Assembly (NCBI RefSeq): GCF_900111155.1
Contig: NZ_FOGG01000001.1
Span: 186,001 to 250,000, forward strand
DNA from: Pedobacter rhizosphaerae
Lineage (GTDB): Bacteria; Bacteroidota; Bacteroidia; Sphingobacteriales; Sphingobacteriaceae
DNA: 64,000 nucleotides
Direction: 5' to 3'
The notes beneath the pieces are model-generated. The model did no database searches and was not told the origin of the DNA. It saw only the letters and a list, made by a program, of their open reading frames with translations. The translations under genes and the position numbers were made by a program. Positions 53,116 to 63,445 of the stretch are shown here, piece by piece. How positions within the stretch are numbered: the stretch's first letter is position 1; each line of letters begins with the position of its first letter.

Positions 53116-54162
53116 ATGGATAACAAACAGCTTTTGGCAGATTTACTCTCACAACCGGGCAAGGTTTCGCCAGAGCATGTGCCTTTTTTGCAAGAAATGC
53201 TGCAGCAATATCCATTTGCACAACCCATTCATCAATTATTGGCGAAGGCCGATGCACAATTTGTTCCGAAGGCAGCACTTTACAGTACAGGAGCTTCTTT
53301 ATACCATATTTTGCAAACTACATTTACCCCTGAGGAGGTGGAAGTAGAAGCAGAACCTTTAATGGTTGAAGAAAAGGAGGCAGATGAGCAAGAGGTTTTT
53401 GAAGAGATTACAGAACATCAACCGGAAATACAAAATACTGCTCAGCCTGTAAATACAGAAGCGCCTAACCCTATTCCGGGAGTGGATAGCCAGCTGGTTG
53501 ATTTACCTGCACAGGATGATTCTTTTATTGAAAGCGCAGCGGCGATTGATTTCTTTGCCTTTGAAGAAAAGGAAGAGCTGATTACCGTGCCGGCAGCACC
53601 TTTAATTGAAACCATTGTTCCTGATGAGCCGGAAGTTAATTTTGTTTCCAAGTATGATGATGACCAGTTGCCCTACACTTTTTTGTGGTGGCTGGCCAAG
53701 ACCCGTAAGGAGCATGAGCAAATTTTTCAGCCTTATGCGCAACCGCGACCTGCTGTTGCCCGCAGACCAGAAAATAATCAGGTGCAAAATCAGGCTGAGT
53801 TTCAACAGCAATACGTAGAGCATATTTTTCATATTCAAACCCCATTTGAAGTAGCAGATCATTTGGCAGAATATCCTGTTGCTGATGCAAAAGATGCTAA
53901 GGGGGCAGAAATTATAGAAAGATTCTTAAAAGAAGACCCCACTATAAAGCCGCCAAAGCCAGAGCAGATTGATAATGAAAATAAGGCGAAGAAAAGCGCT
54001 GAAGATCACTACGACCTCGTTTCGGAAACACTGGCCAAAATTTATATCGAGCAAATGCTTTATCACAAGGCCATAGATACTTATAAAAAATTAAGTTTGA
54101 AATATCCAGAAAAAAGTGGTTACTTTGCCGACCTTATCCAATCTATAGAAAAGAAATTTTAA
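53116..54162 (+). CDS. Acidic protein of unknown function between lptE and secG
   Basis: 348 residues, no signal peptide or membrane helix. An N-terminal segment (1-70, MDNKQLLADLLSQPGKVSPE) is helical and TPR-like, the middle 75-190 is strongly acidic and disordered (VEVEAEPLMVEEKEADEQEV), and the C-terminal 55 residues (SETLAKIYIEQMLYHKAIDT) look like a TPR pair. I do not recognise a family name. It ends 13 bases before secG and is likely co-transcribed with it. Function cannot be inferred beyond possible protein-protein contacts. Confidence 0.75.
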   Translation: MDNKQLLADLLSQPGKVSPEHVPFLQEMLQQYPFAQPIHQLLAKADAQFVPKAALYSTGASLYHILQTTFTPEEVEVEAEPLMVEEKEADEQEVFEEITEHQPEIQNTAQPVNTEAPNPIPGVDSQLVDLPAQDDSFIESAAAIDFFAFEEKEELITVPAAPLIETIVPDEPEVNFVSKYDDDQLPYTFLWWLAKTRKEHEQIFQPYAQPRPAVARRPENNQVQNQAEFQQQYVEHIFHIQTPFEVADHLAEYPVADAKDAKGAEIIERFLKEDPTIKPPKPEQIDNENKAKKSAEDHYDLVSETLAKIYIEQMLYHKAIDTYKKLSLKYPEKSGYFADLIQSIEKKF

Positions 54163-54175
54163 AACATATTTTACA

Positions 54176-54535
54176 ATGGTAACCTTTTTAATCATTTTAT
54201 TAATTATTGTATGTGTAGCCTTAGGCTTATTTGTATTGATACAAAACCCTAAAGGTGGCGGTTTAGCTGCTGGCGCTGGAAGTAGCAATATGTTCGGTGT
54301 ACAACGTACAGGTGATGTTCTGGAAAAAGGCTCATGGATTTTGTTAACCCTAATTGTAGTGTTAACCTTAGGAATTACTACCGTTGCAAAAACAGGTGGT
54401 AGTGCTACAGCTGTTGGAAATTCAGCTATTCAAGAGCGTTTAGATAAAACACCTTCTCCATCTCCAATTGGTGGTGCGTTAAACAACAGTAAGCCTGCGG
54501 CACCTGCTCCAGCTGCTGATACAACAAAGAAATAG
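54176..54535 (+). CDS. secG: Preprotein translocase subunit SecG
   Basis: 119 residues. Two membrane helices (about 2-21, VTFLIILLIIVCVALGLFVL, and 55-73) flank the conserved loop QNPKGGGLAAGAGSSNMFGV. The C-terminal 35 residues are Pro/Ala/Ser-rich, as often in Bacteroidota. It assists SecYEG-dependent export. Followed by a strong terminator. Confidence 0.94.
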   Translation: MVTFLIILLIIVCVALGLFVLIQNPKGGGLAAGAGSSNMFGVQRTGDVLEKGSWILLTLIVVLTLGITTVAKTGGSATAVGNSAIQERLDKTPSPSPIGGALNNSKPAAPAPAADTTKK

Positions 54536-54556
54536 TCAATTTATTTTGATCAAATG

Positions 54557-54588
54557 AAAAGCTTTCCTCCAAAGGGAAAGCTTTTTTT
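54557..54588 (+). terminator. secG terminator
   Basis: AAAAGCTTTCC (54557-54567) pairs with GGAAAGCTTTT (54575-54585), followed by more T. It begins 22 bases after the stop. Confidence 0.9.
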
Positions 54589-55041
54589 GTTGGTTCATTA
54601 GTTCATTGGCTCATTGGCTCATTTGGTTCATTGGGAAGTAACATCGCCAGCCTGAGGTGGGTGGGTAAGGATTAGCCGTCGATTCGAGGACAGTACAAGT
54701 TCTGCTGTCATCATTCTCGCACATGCGGGAATCTTAATGCCATCCCTGGTGCTTTAGATGGACAAGTATCTCACCGCCTTACATTAACCTGTACCTCCTT
54801 GAATAAAACCAGGCGAGTTATGATCGCCATTGCACTTTCTGGTTTAAAAAGATTAGCCACGGAAGCACAGAATACACGGAAAATTTAAATCTTTTTGCTT
54901 TGGGGCTTAAAAGCCTGATTTTGTACTTCAACGAACCAAAATCTAATTTTTACTCTGCCAAGCTGACACTTTAATTAATCTATATTCTACATTTGTTTAT
55001 AAAATTGACAGAAGGGGTGAAAATTTGTCCCTGAAAACTAC
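54589..55041. other. Non-coding repeat-rich spacer before groES
   Basis: No gene is supported. It contains short direct repeats of GTTCATTGGCTCATT (54593-54632) and a fragment TCATTCTCGCACATGCGGGA (about 54710-54730) followed by ATCTTAATGC. That fragment resembles the CCTCGCAGGAGGGAATCTTA segment of repeat elements A to C. The CACGGAA-type repeat lies at 54852-54880. Confidence 0.6.
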
Positions 55042-55058
55042 TTGGCACAAAAAGTGTT
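55042..55058 (+). promoter_or_regulatory. Possible sigma-54 promoter for groES-groEL
   Basis: TTGGCAC (55042-55048) matches the -24 element. At the required distance (10 bases between GG and the -12 dinucleotide) the sequence is GTGTT rather than TTGCA, so G is kept and C is not. There is no CIRCE operator, and no good TAnnTTTG box was seen in the 110 bases before groES. A weak call. Confidence 0.35.
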
Positions 55059-55110
55059 GTTTGACTGACTGTTAAAAAAAATTAAAACAATATATAAAAT
55101 AATAAAAGTT

Positions 55111-55401
55111 ATGGCATTAAACCTAAAACCAATTGCCGGCACATCGAACAGGGTAATTGTTGAACCCGCTGCGGCAGAAGAAAAAACTGCATCAGGTTTG
55201 TATATTCCTGATACTGCTAAAGAAAAACCATCTAAAGGAACTGTAGTTTCAGTTTCGGAAGAAGATTCTGAAGGGAAAAAACCAAGTGTTAAAGTTGGTG
55301 ACGTAGTTTTATATGGTAAATATGGTGGTACCGAGCTTCCTTATAACGGTAAAGATTATTTAATCATGCGTGAAACTGATATCTACGCAATCGAAGCATA
55401 G
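55111..55401 (+). CDS. groES: Co-chaperonin GroES
   Basis: 96 residues. A mobile loop [20 protein letters not shown] at about 22-41, then [23 protein letters not shown], and a C-terminal [12 protein letters not shown] complete the Cpn10 fold. It caps GroEL during folding cycles. Located 173 bases before groEL; a spacer this long could hold a second promoter. Confidence 0.97.
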   Translation: MALNLKPIAGTSNRVIVEPAAAEEKTASGLYIPDTAKEKPSKGTVVSVSEEDSEGKKPSVKVGDVVLYGKYGGTELPYNGKDYLIMRETDIYAIEA

Positions 55402-55574
55402 AAATTAGTTTTGAAGACTGAATGCTCAAATGAGTATATCATTCGGTCTTAAAGGAAAACAATCAAAATAATTAATTAACAAATTGAATGCAGTATTAGG
55501 GTTTGGGAGGGTGCTTTTAGGAAAGTTGCTCATTCTATATTCTTTCATCCACGCATTCAAAATTAACAACAAAC

Positions 55575-57212
55575 ATGTCAAAACAAGTAAAATATAACGT
55601 AGAAGCACGTGACGCCCTGAAAAGAGGTGTTGATATTCTTGCAAATGCAGTAAAAGTAACTTTAGGCCCGAAAGGACGTAACGTAATTATCGATAAAAAA
55701 TTCGGTTCACCAGCCATTACTAAAGATGGTGTTTCTGTTGCAAAAGAAATTGAATTAAAAGATGCAGTAGAGAACATGGGTGCTCAAATGGTTAAAGAAG
55801 TAGCTTCTAAAACAGCAGATATTGCTGGTGATGGTACTACAACTGCAACTGTATTGGCTCAGGCTATTATTACTACAGGTATTAAAAACGTTGCTGCAGG
55901 TGCAAATCCAATGGATTTAAAACGTGGTATCGATAAAGCAGTTACTGCAGTAGTTGAGAACTTAAAATCTCAATCTCAGGCAGTGGGTGAAGACAACAAC
56001 AAAATTAAACAAGTTGCGTCTATCTCTGCTAACAACGATGAAGTAATCGGTTCGTTAATTGCCGAGGCAATGGGTAAAGTAGGTAAAGACGGTGTAATCA
56101 CTGTTGAAGAAGCAAAAGGTACTGAAACTGAAGTGAAAACAGTAGAAGGTATGCAATTCGACAGAGGTTATTTATCTCCTTACTTTGTTACCAATGCAGA
56201 TAAAATGGAAGCAGAGTTAGAAAACCCTTACATTTTAATCTACGACAAGAAAATCAGCAACATGAAAGAATTGTTGCCGGTATTGGAAAAACAAGTTCAA
56301 ACTGGTAAACCACTTTTAATCATTGCAGAAGATTTAGATGGTGAAGCTTTAGCTACTTTGGTAGTAAACAAAATCCGTGGATCACTGAAAGTTGCTGCTG
56401 TTAAAGCTCCAGGTTTCGGCGATAGAAGAAAAGCGATGTTAGAAGATATCGCCATCTTAACTGGTGGAACGGTAATTTCTGAAGAAAGAGGTTATAAATT
56501 AGAGAATGCTGATTTATCTTATTTAGGTCAGGCAGAAAAAGTTGTAGTTGATAAAGACAACACAACAGTAATTAACGGTGCTGGTAATGCAGATGACATT
56601 AAAGCACGCGTAAACCAAATTAAATCTCAAATCGAAACGACTACATCGGATTACGATAAAGAAAAATTACAAGAGCGTTTGGCTAAATTAGCTGGCGGTG
56701 TTGCAGTTCTTTATGTAGGTGCAGCGAGTGAGGTTGAAATGAAAGAGAAAAAAGACCGTGTTGATGATGCTTTACATGCAACTCGTGCAGCTGTAGAAGA
56801 AGGTATTGTTGCTGGTGGTGGTGTAGCTTTCATCCGTGCCGTTGAAGCTTTAGCAGATCTTAAAGGTGCTAATGACGACGAGAACACAGGTATCCAGATT
56901 ATCCGCAGAGCGATTGAAGAGCCATTGCGTCAAATTTGCGAAAACGCAGGTATTGAAGGTTCTATCGTAGTTCAAAAAGTTAAAGAAGGTAAAGCTGATT
57001 TCGGTTATAACGCACGTACTGATGTTTATGAAAACTTAATCGGTGCAGGTGTTATCGATCCTACAAAAGTGAGCCGTGTAGCTTTAGAGAACGCAGCTTC
57101 TATCGCAGCGATGTTATTAACAACTGAAGTAGTTTTAGCAGACGAGCCTGAAGAAGGTGGTGCTCCGGCAATGCCTCCAATGGGCGGCGGTGGTATGGGC
57201 GGTATGATGTAA
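55575..57212 (+). CDS. groEL: Chaperonin GroEL
   Basis: 545 residues. [14 protein letters not shown] and ATP-site [12 protein letters not shown] lie in the equatorial domain, [19 protein letters not shown] in the apical domain, and the C-terminal tail is Gly-Met rich (GGGGMGGMM), as in canonical GroEL. With GroES it forms the ATP-driven folding chamber of the cytoplasm. Codon use is strongly biased to a small set (many GTA, TTA, AAA), fitting high expression. Followed by a terminator at 57248. Confidence 0.98.
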   Translation: MSKQVKYNVEARDALKRGVDILANAVKVTLGPKGRNVIIDKKFGSPAITKDGVSVAKEIELKDAVENMGAQMVKEVASKTADIAGDGTTTATVLAQAIITTGIKNVAAGANPMDLKRGIDKAVTAVVENLKSQSQAVGEDNNKIKQVASISANNDEVIGSLIAEAMGKVGKDGVITVEEAKGTETEVKTVEGMQFDRGYLSPYFVTNADKMEAELENPYILIYDKKISNMKELLPVLEKQVQTGKPLLIIAEDLDGEALATLVVNKIRGSLKVAAVKAPGFGDRRKAMLEDIAILTGGTVISEERGYKLENADLSYLGQAEKVVVDKDNTTVINGAGNADDIKARVNQIKSQIETTTSDYDKEKLQERLAKLAGGVAVLYVGAASEVEMKEKKDRVDDALHATRAAVEEGIVAGGGVAFIRAVEALADLKGANDDENTGIQIIRRAIEEPLRQICENAGIEGSIVVQKVKEGKADFGYNARTDVYENLIGAGVIDPTKVSRVALENAASIAAMLLTTEVVLADEPEEGGAPAMPPMGGGGMGGMM

Positions 57213-57247
57213 TACCTTCCGTTTAAAACACTTTCGTGTAAAATATT

Positions 57248-57280
57248 CCCTCAAGGTATAAAAGCTTTGAGGGTTTTTTT
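57248..57280 (+). terminator. groEL terminator
   Basis: CCCTCAAGG pairs with CTTTGAGGG (one mismatch), then TTTTTTT, 36 bases after the stop. Bases 57281-57511 form a promoter-type spacer in which no consensus box is clear; TACTTTG near 57376 is one base short of TAnnTTTG. Confidence 0.85.
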
Positions 57281-57511
57281 ATGCCAAAAATTGCAGAAAA
57301 TAGGGTTTTAGGTCGAGTTAACTGGTTCATTTAGTTTGGGTTGATGTAAAGTTTTAAGTGTGTAATGTAAAAATTACGTACTTTGTAGCTAGATATTTAT
57401 TAGCGCGTATTATAGTGGGCTACTTACAGGTAGGTATACTATGGGGAGGTAGATTTTGCCAAACTAATCTGCTTTCCGGAAACGCAATAAAATGATTCCC
57501 TACTGTTATAG

Positions 57512-60500
57512 ATGAAGAAGACCTGTTGTATAAGGAGATGGCCCTTTATTGCCCTATTTTTTGGGGTGCTTTTTTATGCATCTACCAGTTTCGCTCAAAT
57601 TACGATTAATCCCATTGATATAGGGCCATTTACCCCTGGAAGCACGATTGGAGCCCCTTTTTCTATTGCAAATGGTTGCGCAGATCAAGGCAATCAATTT
57701 CAATTATACCTCTCTGATGAGAATGGAAATTTTGCTGCAGAAAAACTGATAGGTAGTTACACCGGTTTTTATAGTACTTATGTAAATGGTATTCTTCCTG
57801 CTGCCTCTGTTCCCGGAACAGGGTATAGGGTGAGGGTTAAATCTACCAATCCCGTTTCTGTGAGTAGTGTATCTAATGCTTTTGAAATTAAGGCTGGTAC
57901 CGCTGTACAGGCTCAGTTAGGTTCAAGTCAGCTAAACCCAGCTAATGCCGAAACTTTTGGTACTTGTATTAGCAAAGCTGATAATCAGTTTTTTATTGAA
58001 AACCAATCTACATCAACGAGTACGGTTATGGCAACCATAACCGATGAAGTAAATCACAGCAGCACCACATTAAATTTCCCTGTAGCCATACAGAGCTTTA
58101 CCGCCCAACAAGTGCATTATACCATTGTAGCTAAGGCTGTAATGCCCGATGGATCTGTAGGTACAAAAGCTTATCTTTTAATCAATAACAAAACGATAAC
58201 CGCTTTTGGTACTTCTGGTAATAATGTGGTGTGTTTGCCTTTGGGGCAATTGGAGTTCAATGTGGATATTACTTCTGCGGCGGGTATTCAAAATAATTTC
58301 CCTGGCGATAGCTATACTATTAATTGGGGAGACAATAGTACTTCGGTTTATACGCTTTGCGAAATTGTTGCGCTAAACGGAAAGGTTAGCCATACTTACA
58401 CCAGGTCCTCCTGTGGCAGTACCTCAGTGTCTAGTGCCGGTACAATCTACAATGCATTTGATGTGAGTATTAATGTTTCAAATGCCTTTTGCGGTAATGT
58501 GGGCACTCCGGTTTCCTCATCGGCAAAGGTGGTGGTTAAACCTATAAACTCTTTTTCTTTTGACACGCCTGGCTGTACCAATGTCAATATTACATTTACC
58601 AATACCTCTGTTTTAGGCGAAAATCCGAACACCAATACCCCAGGATGCGTGCCTAACGTAGTTACTTATAATTGGTTTGTAGATGGGGTACCTGTAAAGG
58701 TTAATCAGCCAAGATCTTATAACTTGGTTTACCCCTTTACTACGCATGGTGAACACACTATCCGCTTAGAATCTAACAGTAACGGTGCCTGTAATGCAGA
58801 CCCGGTGGAGATGAAGATCTGTATCCAGGATCCGCCAAAGCCTGCTTTTACATTGCCCAGCACTACGGTTTGTACGCCAACCATACTGAAGCCTACAGAT
58901 AACTCAATTATTGATAATATCTGTAATAACGATGCTACTTATAACTGGAGGGTTTCTCCGGCAGTTGCCTTTGTAAACGGAACGATCGCTGCGAGTAAGG
59001 AGCCAGAGTTTAATTTTACTGCACCAGGAATTTATACCATTGTTTTAAATATTTCTACTGCTTCTTGCGGTTTCGTGGCTTCTGCTCCGCAAACAGTAGT
59101 GGTAAATGCTACACCTGCAGCTACGCTTTCGGCTGATATTACTTTGTGTAATTTGGCTACTTACGATTTTAACAATACCACTTCGGGGCCGACACGGACT
59201 ACTTTTTCGGGAACCTCACAAGAACTTGCCGATACTTATACCTGGAGCATTACTGCAGCGGCGGGAGGCACTTTTACCTTCACCGGAGGAACGAATGCCA
59301 ACTCAAAATATCCCTCCATACAGTTTAATAACTACGATGAATATACCGTAACTGTTACCCATAAAAATAACTGCGGCACAGTAACTAAAACACAAAAATT
59401 AACTTTTTCATCTGCTCCCGTGGTAAATGCCGGACCAGATCAAACCATTTGTTATAACGATACGCAGTTTACTTTGGCAGGAAGCATTACCGGAACCACT
59501 ACCAGTCAAAGCTGGATTGGTGGCGCAGGTATATTTACCCCCAACAGGAATACGCTCAATGCTGTTTATACGCCAACCGCTGCCGAAAAAACTGCAGGAA
59601 GTGTAAATCTTAGGCTGAGGGCGATTACAGGTTTATCGGGTGTTTGTGCGCAGGTAGATGACGAAGTGGTTTTGAAAATCCAGCCAGATATCAGCATTAA
59701 AAGCGCCCCATCTAAAATCATCTGTACAGGTAATACGGTTGCTTACACTCCAACTACATCGGTAACCGGCGTAACTTTTACCTGGACAGCCACTGGTTCT
59801 ACCAATGCCACACGGTATTCGGCTTCGGGAACAGGAGATATAACCGAGGTGATTACGAACACGGATGCAACTGCAGATGCGACTGTAACTTATATCATTA
59901 CGCCGCATAAGGATGGCTGTGATGGAACGCCTTTTACCTTTACGGTTACCATTACACCTAACCCAACGGCTTCTGCAGCGGCACCAAATTTAACTATCTG
60001 CAATAAAAACTCTGCGGCAATTACATTGTCCTCCAATTTAACGGGCGCAAGGTTTACTTACACCAGTAGCATAACGGGAAGCATAACCGGAAATTCAAAC
60101 CGGACTACCGCAAGCGCCGGAACACAGATAAACGATGTTTTAACGAATTCTGGGACTACTGCGGGCTCAGTTACTTATACCATAACACCTTTTTCTGCCG
60201 GTGGATGCCCGGGTACGCCAACCACCATTACCATTACGGTTTTACCAAGTGCTACTTTAGCCAACGCAGGGGCAGATGAAGCCATTTGTAATGCCAGTAC
60301 TTATACTTTAAATGGAAATGCCGCTGTGGTAGGCACTGGAAAATGGACCATTGTTACTGCCCCAACTGCGATCACTTTTGCCGATGATACCCAAAACAAT
60401 ACCCAGATTTCGGGTTTGCTACCTGGTAGCACCTATACCCTAAGGTGGACTATTGCCGATGCTGGTTGTAGCAACAGCAGTGATGATGTACAGATTACCG

Positions 60501-63445
60501 TTAACCCATTAAGTGTAGGCGGAACAACCACCGGCGATGTGGCCGTTTGTGCAGGAGCGAACGGAGGAAACATTTTCCTGGCTGGCGAGGTTGGTAATAT
60601 CATCCGCTGGGAAAAATCAATTGATAACGGTACCACATGGGCAACAATTGTTTCAACAGCCAACCCTTATGTTTTTTCAAACTTAACCGTTAGCACGCAG
60701 TTTAGAGCAGTCGTACGAAGTGGTGCCTGCGCTGAAGCCTTGTCATCGGTGAGTACGGTTACCGTTAATCCGGGAACTGTTGTGGCCAATGCGGGTAGCG
60801 ATCAAAGTTTATGCAGTGGCAGTGGCATCAGCTTAAGCGGCAATAACCCAGCGCCAAATACAGGTTTGTGGACATTGGTTTCGGCTCAAACTGGGGTGGT
60901 CATTACCGATGCTACACTGTATAATACTACTATTACTGGCCTTGTTCCGGGGCAAACGTATACTTTCAGGTGGACTATCTCTGGTTTTGCCTCTTGTCCA
61001 CCTTCTTTTGATGAGGTAACCATTACTTATTATTCGCCGGTAACCAATAATATATCAGCCGCAGGAGCCCCAAGCTGTGCGGGGCAAAATGTAACCATTA
61101 CTGGCGATGTACCCACAGGTGGAACGGGAACTTTTGCCTACCAATGGCAAAGCAGTCCGGATGGAACCACCTGGAGCAATGTGCTATCGGCTACCAATAA
61201 GGATTTAACCCTTGTGGTTACAGCACCTGCATTTTTCAGGCGATTGGTAAACAGCACCATTTGTACTTCAACCAGCAATGCTGTTCAGGTGACTGTACTG
61301 CCTGGCCTTGCCAATAATCAGATCTCTGCAGATCAAACCATTTGCCTGGGTGCTGCAGTTAGTCAGCTCGTAGGTACCCCACCAACGGGTGGAAATGGAA
61401 CCTTTAGTTTTCAATGGCAAGCCAGCACCAATGCTACGGTTTGGACGGATATATTGGGAGCTACATCTGCAAATTATACCCCACCTATTCCAACGGCAAC
61501 TGTTTACTACAGGCGATTGGTAAGCAGTGGACCTTGTGCAAGTAATATCAGCAACCCGGTTAAAATTACGGTTAACCCTCCTGCAAAAGCAGAATTGGTT
61601 TTTGTTGCTGATAAAGGCTGCGCACCATTCCGTTTGGCCGCTACCAATATATCGGCTACGCCATATCCAGATAGGAATGCGGTTTATACCTGGTTTGCCA
61701 ACAATGTTCAAATTGGTACTGGAATCACTTTTCCGGGTTATACCATTGCTACCGACAATGAAAGTGTTGTGATCAAATTGGTTGTGACCAGTAGCTTGGG
61801 CTGTAATAGTGATGAAACCAGCCATATTTTTAGTACACAGCAAAATGTAACTGCGGCATACGCTCAAAATGTTACTGCTGGTTGCGGCCCCTTAAATGTT
61901 GCTTTTACCAATATTTCAAACTCCTTAACGGCCGCAACTTTTAAATGGAATTTTGGTAATGGCACTACTTCAAATCTCGCTCAACCTCCGGCAGTTACTT
62001 ATCAGGCCGACCCTACGGGAAAGGATATTACTTATACCATCACGTTAGAAGCTACAACACCATGCGGCATTACTTCGCAAACCTCAACGGTATTGGTAAA
62101 GGGTAAACCTGTTTCCGTTTTCTCTCCAGATAAAACAACCGGGTGTTCGCCACTTGCGGTAACGTTCAGCAATACCTCTCCTGGAAATTACACCAGTTAT
62201 ACCTATGATTTTGGTGATGGTACACCTCCGTTAACGGTAACCGATAAAAATAGTGTAAGCCATACTTATACTACTTTGGCTGTGAGAGACTATATCGTGA
62301 AAATGACCGCAACTAATGAATGTGGAACTAATGAATCACAATATTCTATCCGGGTTTCGCCTAATGATATTACGCCAGAACTCGTAGTCAACAGCAATCA
62401 ATTAAGAGGTTGTGCACCGTTAAAGGTCGATTTTTTTAACAATACCAAAGGTGCCAGTACTTTTGTATACGATTTTGGTGACGGAAGTACAACTGTAACC
62501 CATGCTGCTCCGGAAACAGTATCGCATACTTTTACGCAGCCGGGTAAATATACCATTACTTTATACGCTTCAAATAGCTGTTCTAATGCCTCTACTACCG
62601 AAACCGTTGAGGTGTTGGCTCAACCTACCGTAAGCTTTAGCGGAGATAAAACTGTGGGCTGCGATGGAGTAACAGTAAAGTTTAAAAATACCAGCTCAGG
62701 TGCCATTGGTTATGTTTGGGATTTTGGAGATGGCACACCAACTTCCAATGCCATAGAGCCTACCCATATCTTTAACGGGCCGGGTAAAAACTATTCGGTT
62801 ACACTAACAGCAACCAATACTTTAGGCTGTACCAATAGCGTAACCCTAAACGAATATATCAATATTGCACTTCCACCTACGCCATCTTTTACGGTAAGTC
62901 CGGGAAATGAGCTTTCCATTCCGAATTATACTTTTGGCTTTAAAGATACCAGTGTTGGCGCGGTTAGCTGGGAATGGGATTTCGGCGATGGCGCTAAATC
63001 GACACTTCAAAATCCATCACATACCTATGCCAATGAGGGTGTATACAATGTAACGTTAAAAGTATTAAATAAAGAGGGCTGTCCGGCTATGGTTTTTCAA
63101 TCGGTTAGGATTATTGGAGTGCCCGGTTATTTAAACCTGCCTAATTCTTTTATGCCTGCCAGCGCTAAAAATGAAATCAAAAATTTTAAAGCCAAAGGCC
63201 GTGGAATAAAGGAGTGGGATATGAAGGTGTTTAATAAATGGGGACAAGTACTTTGGGAAACCACCAAATTAGATGATGGATCTCCACAAGAAGGTTGGGA
63301 TGGTACTTATAACGGTCAGGAACAACCGCAAGGAGTTTACTACTGGAAAATAGAGGTAAAGTTTATTAACGGAAGCGATTGGAAAGGGGTGTCGCTAGAT
63401 TCATCACCACCAAGAAAAACCGGTGTAATATATTTAATAAGATGA
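57512..63445 (+). CDS. Giant PKD-repeat surface protein with T9SS type B sorting domain
   Basis: 1977 residues. A signal peptide ends in STSFAQ (about 29). The body is a string of Ig/PKD-like modules. Repeated openings are NAGPDQTIC, NAGADEAIC, NAGSDQSLC and SADQTICLG, and four PKD cores (YDFGDG or WDFGDG) lie in the last third. The C-terminal 90 residues form the gliding-motility-associated type B sorting domain: LPNSFMPASAKNE, MKVFNKWGQVLWET, EGWDGTYNGQEQPQGVYYWK. Such proteins are exported by SecYEG and then T9SS to the cell surface as adhesins or matrix parts. Its stop overlaps the PorP/SprF start. Confidence 0.94.
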   Translation: MKKTCCIRRWPFIALFFGVLFYASTSFAQITINPIDIGPFTPGSTIGAPFSIANGCADQGNQFQLYLSDENGNFAAEKLIGSYTGFYSTYVNGILPAASVPGTGYRVRVKSTNPVSVSSVSNAFEIKAGTAVQAQLGSSQLNPANAETFGTCISKADNQFFIENQSTSTSTVMATITDEVNHSSTTLNFPVAIQSFTAQQVHYTIVAKAVMPDGSVGTKAYLLINNKTITAFGTSGNNVVCLPLGQLEFNVDITSAAGIQNNFPGDSYTINWGDNSTSVYTLCEIVALNGKVSHTYTRSSCGSTSVSSAGTIYNAFDVSINVSNAFCGNVGTPVSSSAKVVVKPINSFSFDTPGCTNVNITFTNTSVLGENPNTNTPGCVPNVVTYNWFVDGVPVKVNQPRSYNLVYPFTTHGEHTIRLESNSNGACNADPVEMKICIQDPPKPAFTLPSTTVCTPTILKPTDNSIIDNICNNDATYNWRVSPAVAFVNGTIAASKEPEFNFTAPGIYTIVLNISTASCGFVASAPQTVVVNATPAATLSADITLCNLATYDFNNTTSGPTRTTFSGTSQELADTYTWSITAAAGGTFTFTGGTNANSKYPSIQFNNYDEYTVTVTHKNNCGTVTKTQKLTFSSAPVVNAGPDQTICYNDTQFTLAGSITGTTTSQSWIGGAGIFTPNRNTLNAVYTPTAAEKTAGSVNLRLRAITGLSGVCAQVDDEVVLKIQPDISIKSAPSKIICTGNTVAYTPTTSVTGVTFTWTATGSTNATRYSASGTGDITEVITNTDATADATVTYIITPHKDGCDGTPFTFTVTITPNPTASAAAPNLTICNKNSAAITLSSNLTGARFTYTSSITGSITGNSNRTTASAGTQINDVLTNSGTTAGSVTYTITPFSAGGCPGTPTTITITVLPSATLANAGADEAICNASTYTLNGNAAVVGTGKWTIVTAPTAITFADDTQNNTQISGLLPGSTYTLRWTIADAGCSNSSDDVQITVNPLSVGGTTTGDVAVCAGANGGNIFLAGEVGNIIRWEKSIDNGTTWATIVSTANPYVFSNLTVSTQFRAVVRSGACAEALSSVSTVTVNPGTVVANAGSDQSLCSGSGISLSGNNPAPNTGLWTLVSAQTGVVITDATLYNTTITGLVPGQTYTFRWTISGFASCPPSFDEVTITYYSPVTNNISAAGAPSCAGQNVTITGDVPTGGTGTFAYQWQSSPDGTTWSNVLSATNKDLTLVVTAPAFFRRLVNSTICTSTSNAVQVTVLPGLANNQISADQTICLGAAVSQLVGTPPTGGNGTFSFQWQASTNATVWTDILGATSANYTPPIPTATVYYRRLVSSGPCASNISNPVKITVNPPAKAELVFVADKGCAPFRLAATNISATPYPDRNAVYTWFANNVQIGTGITFPGYTIATDNESVVIKLVVTSSLGCNSDETSHIFSTQQNVTAAYAQNVTAGCGPLNVAFTNISNSLTAATFKWNFGNGTTSNLAQPPAVTYQADPTGKDITYTITLEATTPCGITSQTSTVLVKGKPVSVFSPDKTTGCSPLAVTFSNTSPGNYTSYTYDFGDGTPPLTVTDKNSVSHTYTTLAVRDYIVKMTATNECGTNESQYSIRVSPNDITPELVVNSNQLRGCAPLKVDFFNNTKGASTFVYDFGDGSTTVTHAAPETVSHTFTQPGKYTITLYASNSCSNASTTETVEVLAQPTVSFSGDKTVGCDGVTVKFKNTSSGAIGYVWDFGDGTPTSNAIEPTHIFNGPGKNYSVTLTATNTLGCTNSVTLNEYINIALPPTPSFTVSPGNELSIPNYTFGFKDTSVGAVSWEWDFGDGAKSTLQNPSHTYANEGVYNVTLKVLNKEGCPAMVFQSVRIIGVPGYLNLPNSFMPASAKNEIKNFKAKGRGIKEWDMKVFNKWGQVLWETTKLDDGSPQEGWDGTYNGQEQPQGVYYWKIEVKFINGSDWKGVSLDSSPPRKTGVIYLIR

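Noticed and set aside
61268-61867. 199-codon minus-strand frame inside the PKD-repeat gene
   Set aside because: It is antisense to a well-supported coding region, with composition explained by the Thr/Asn-rich sense strand.
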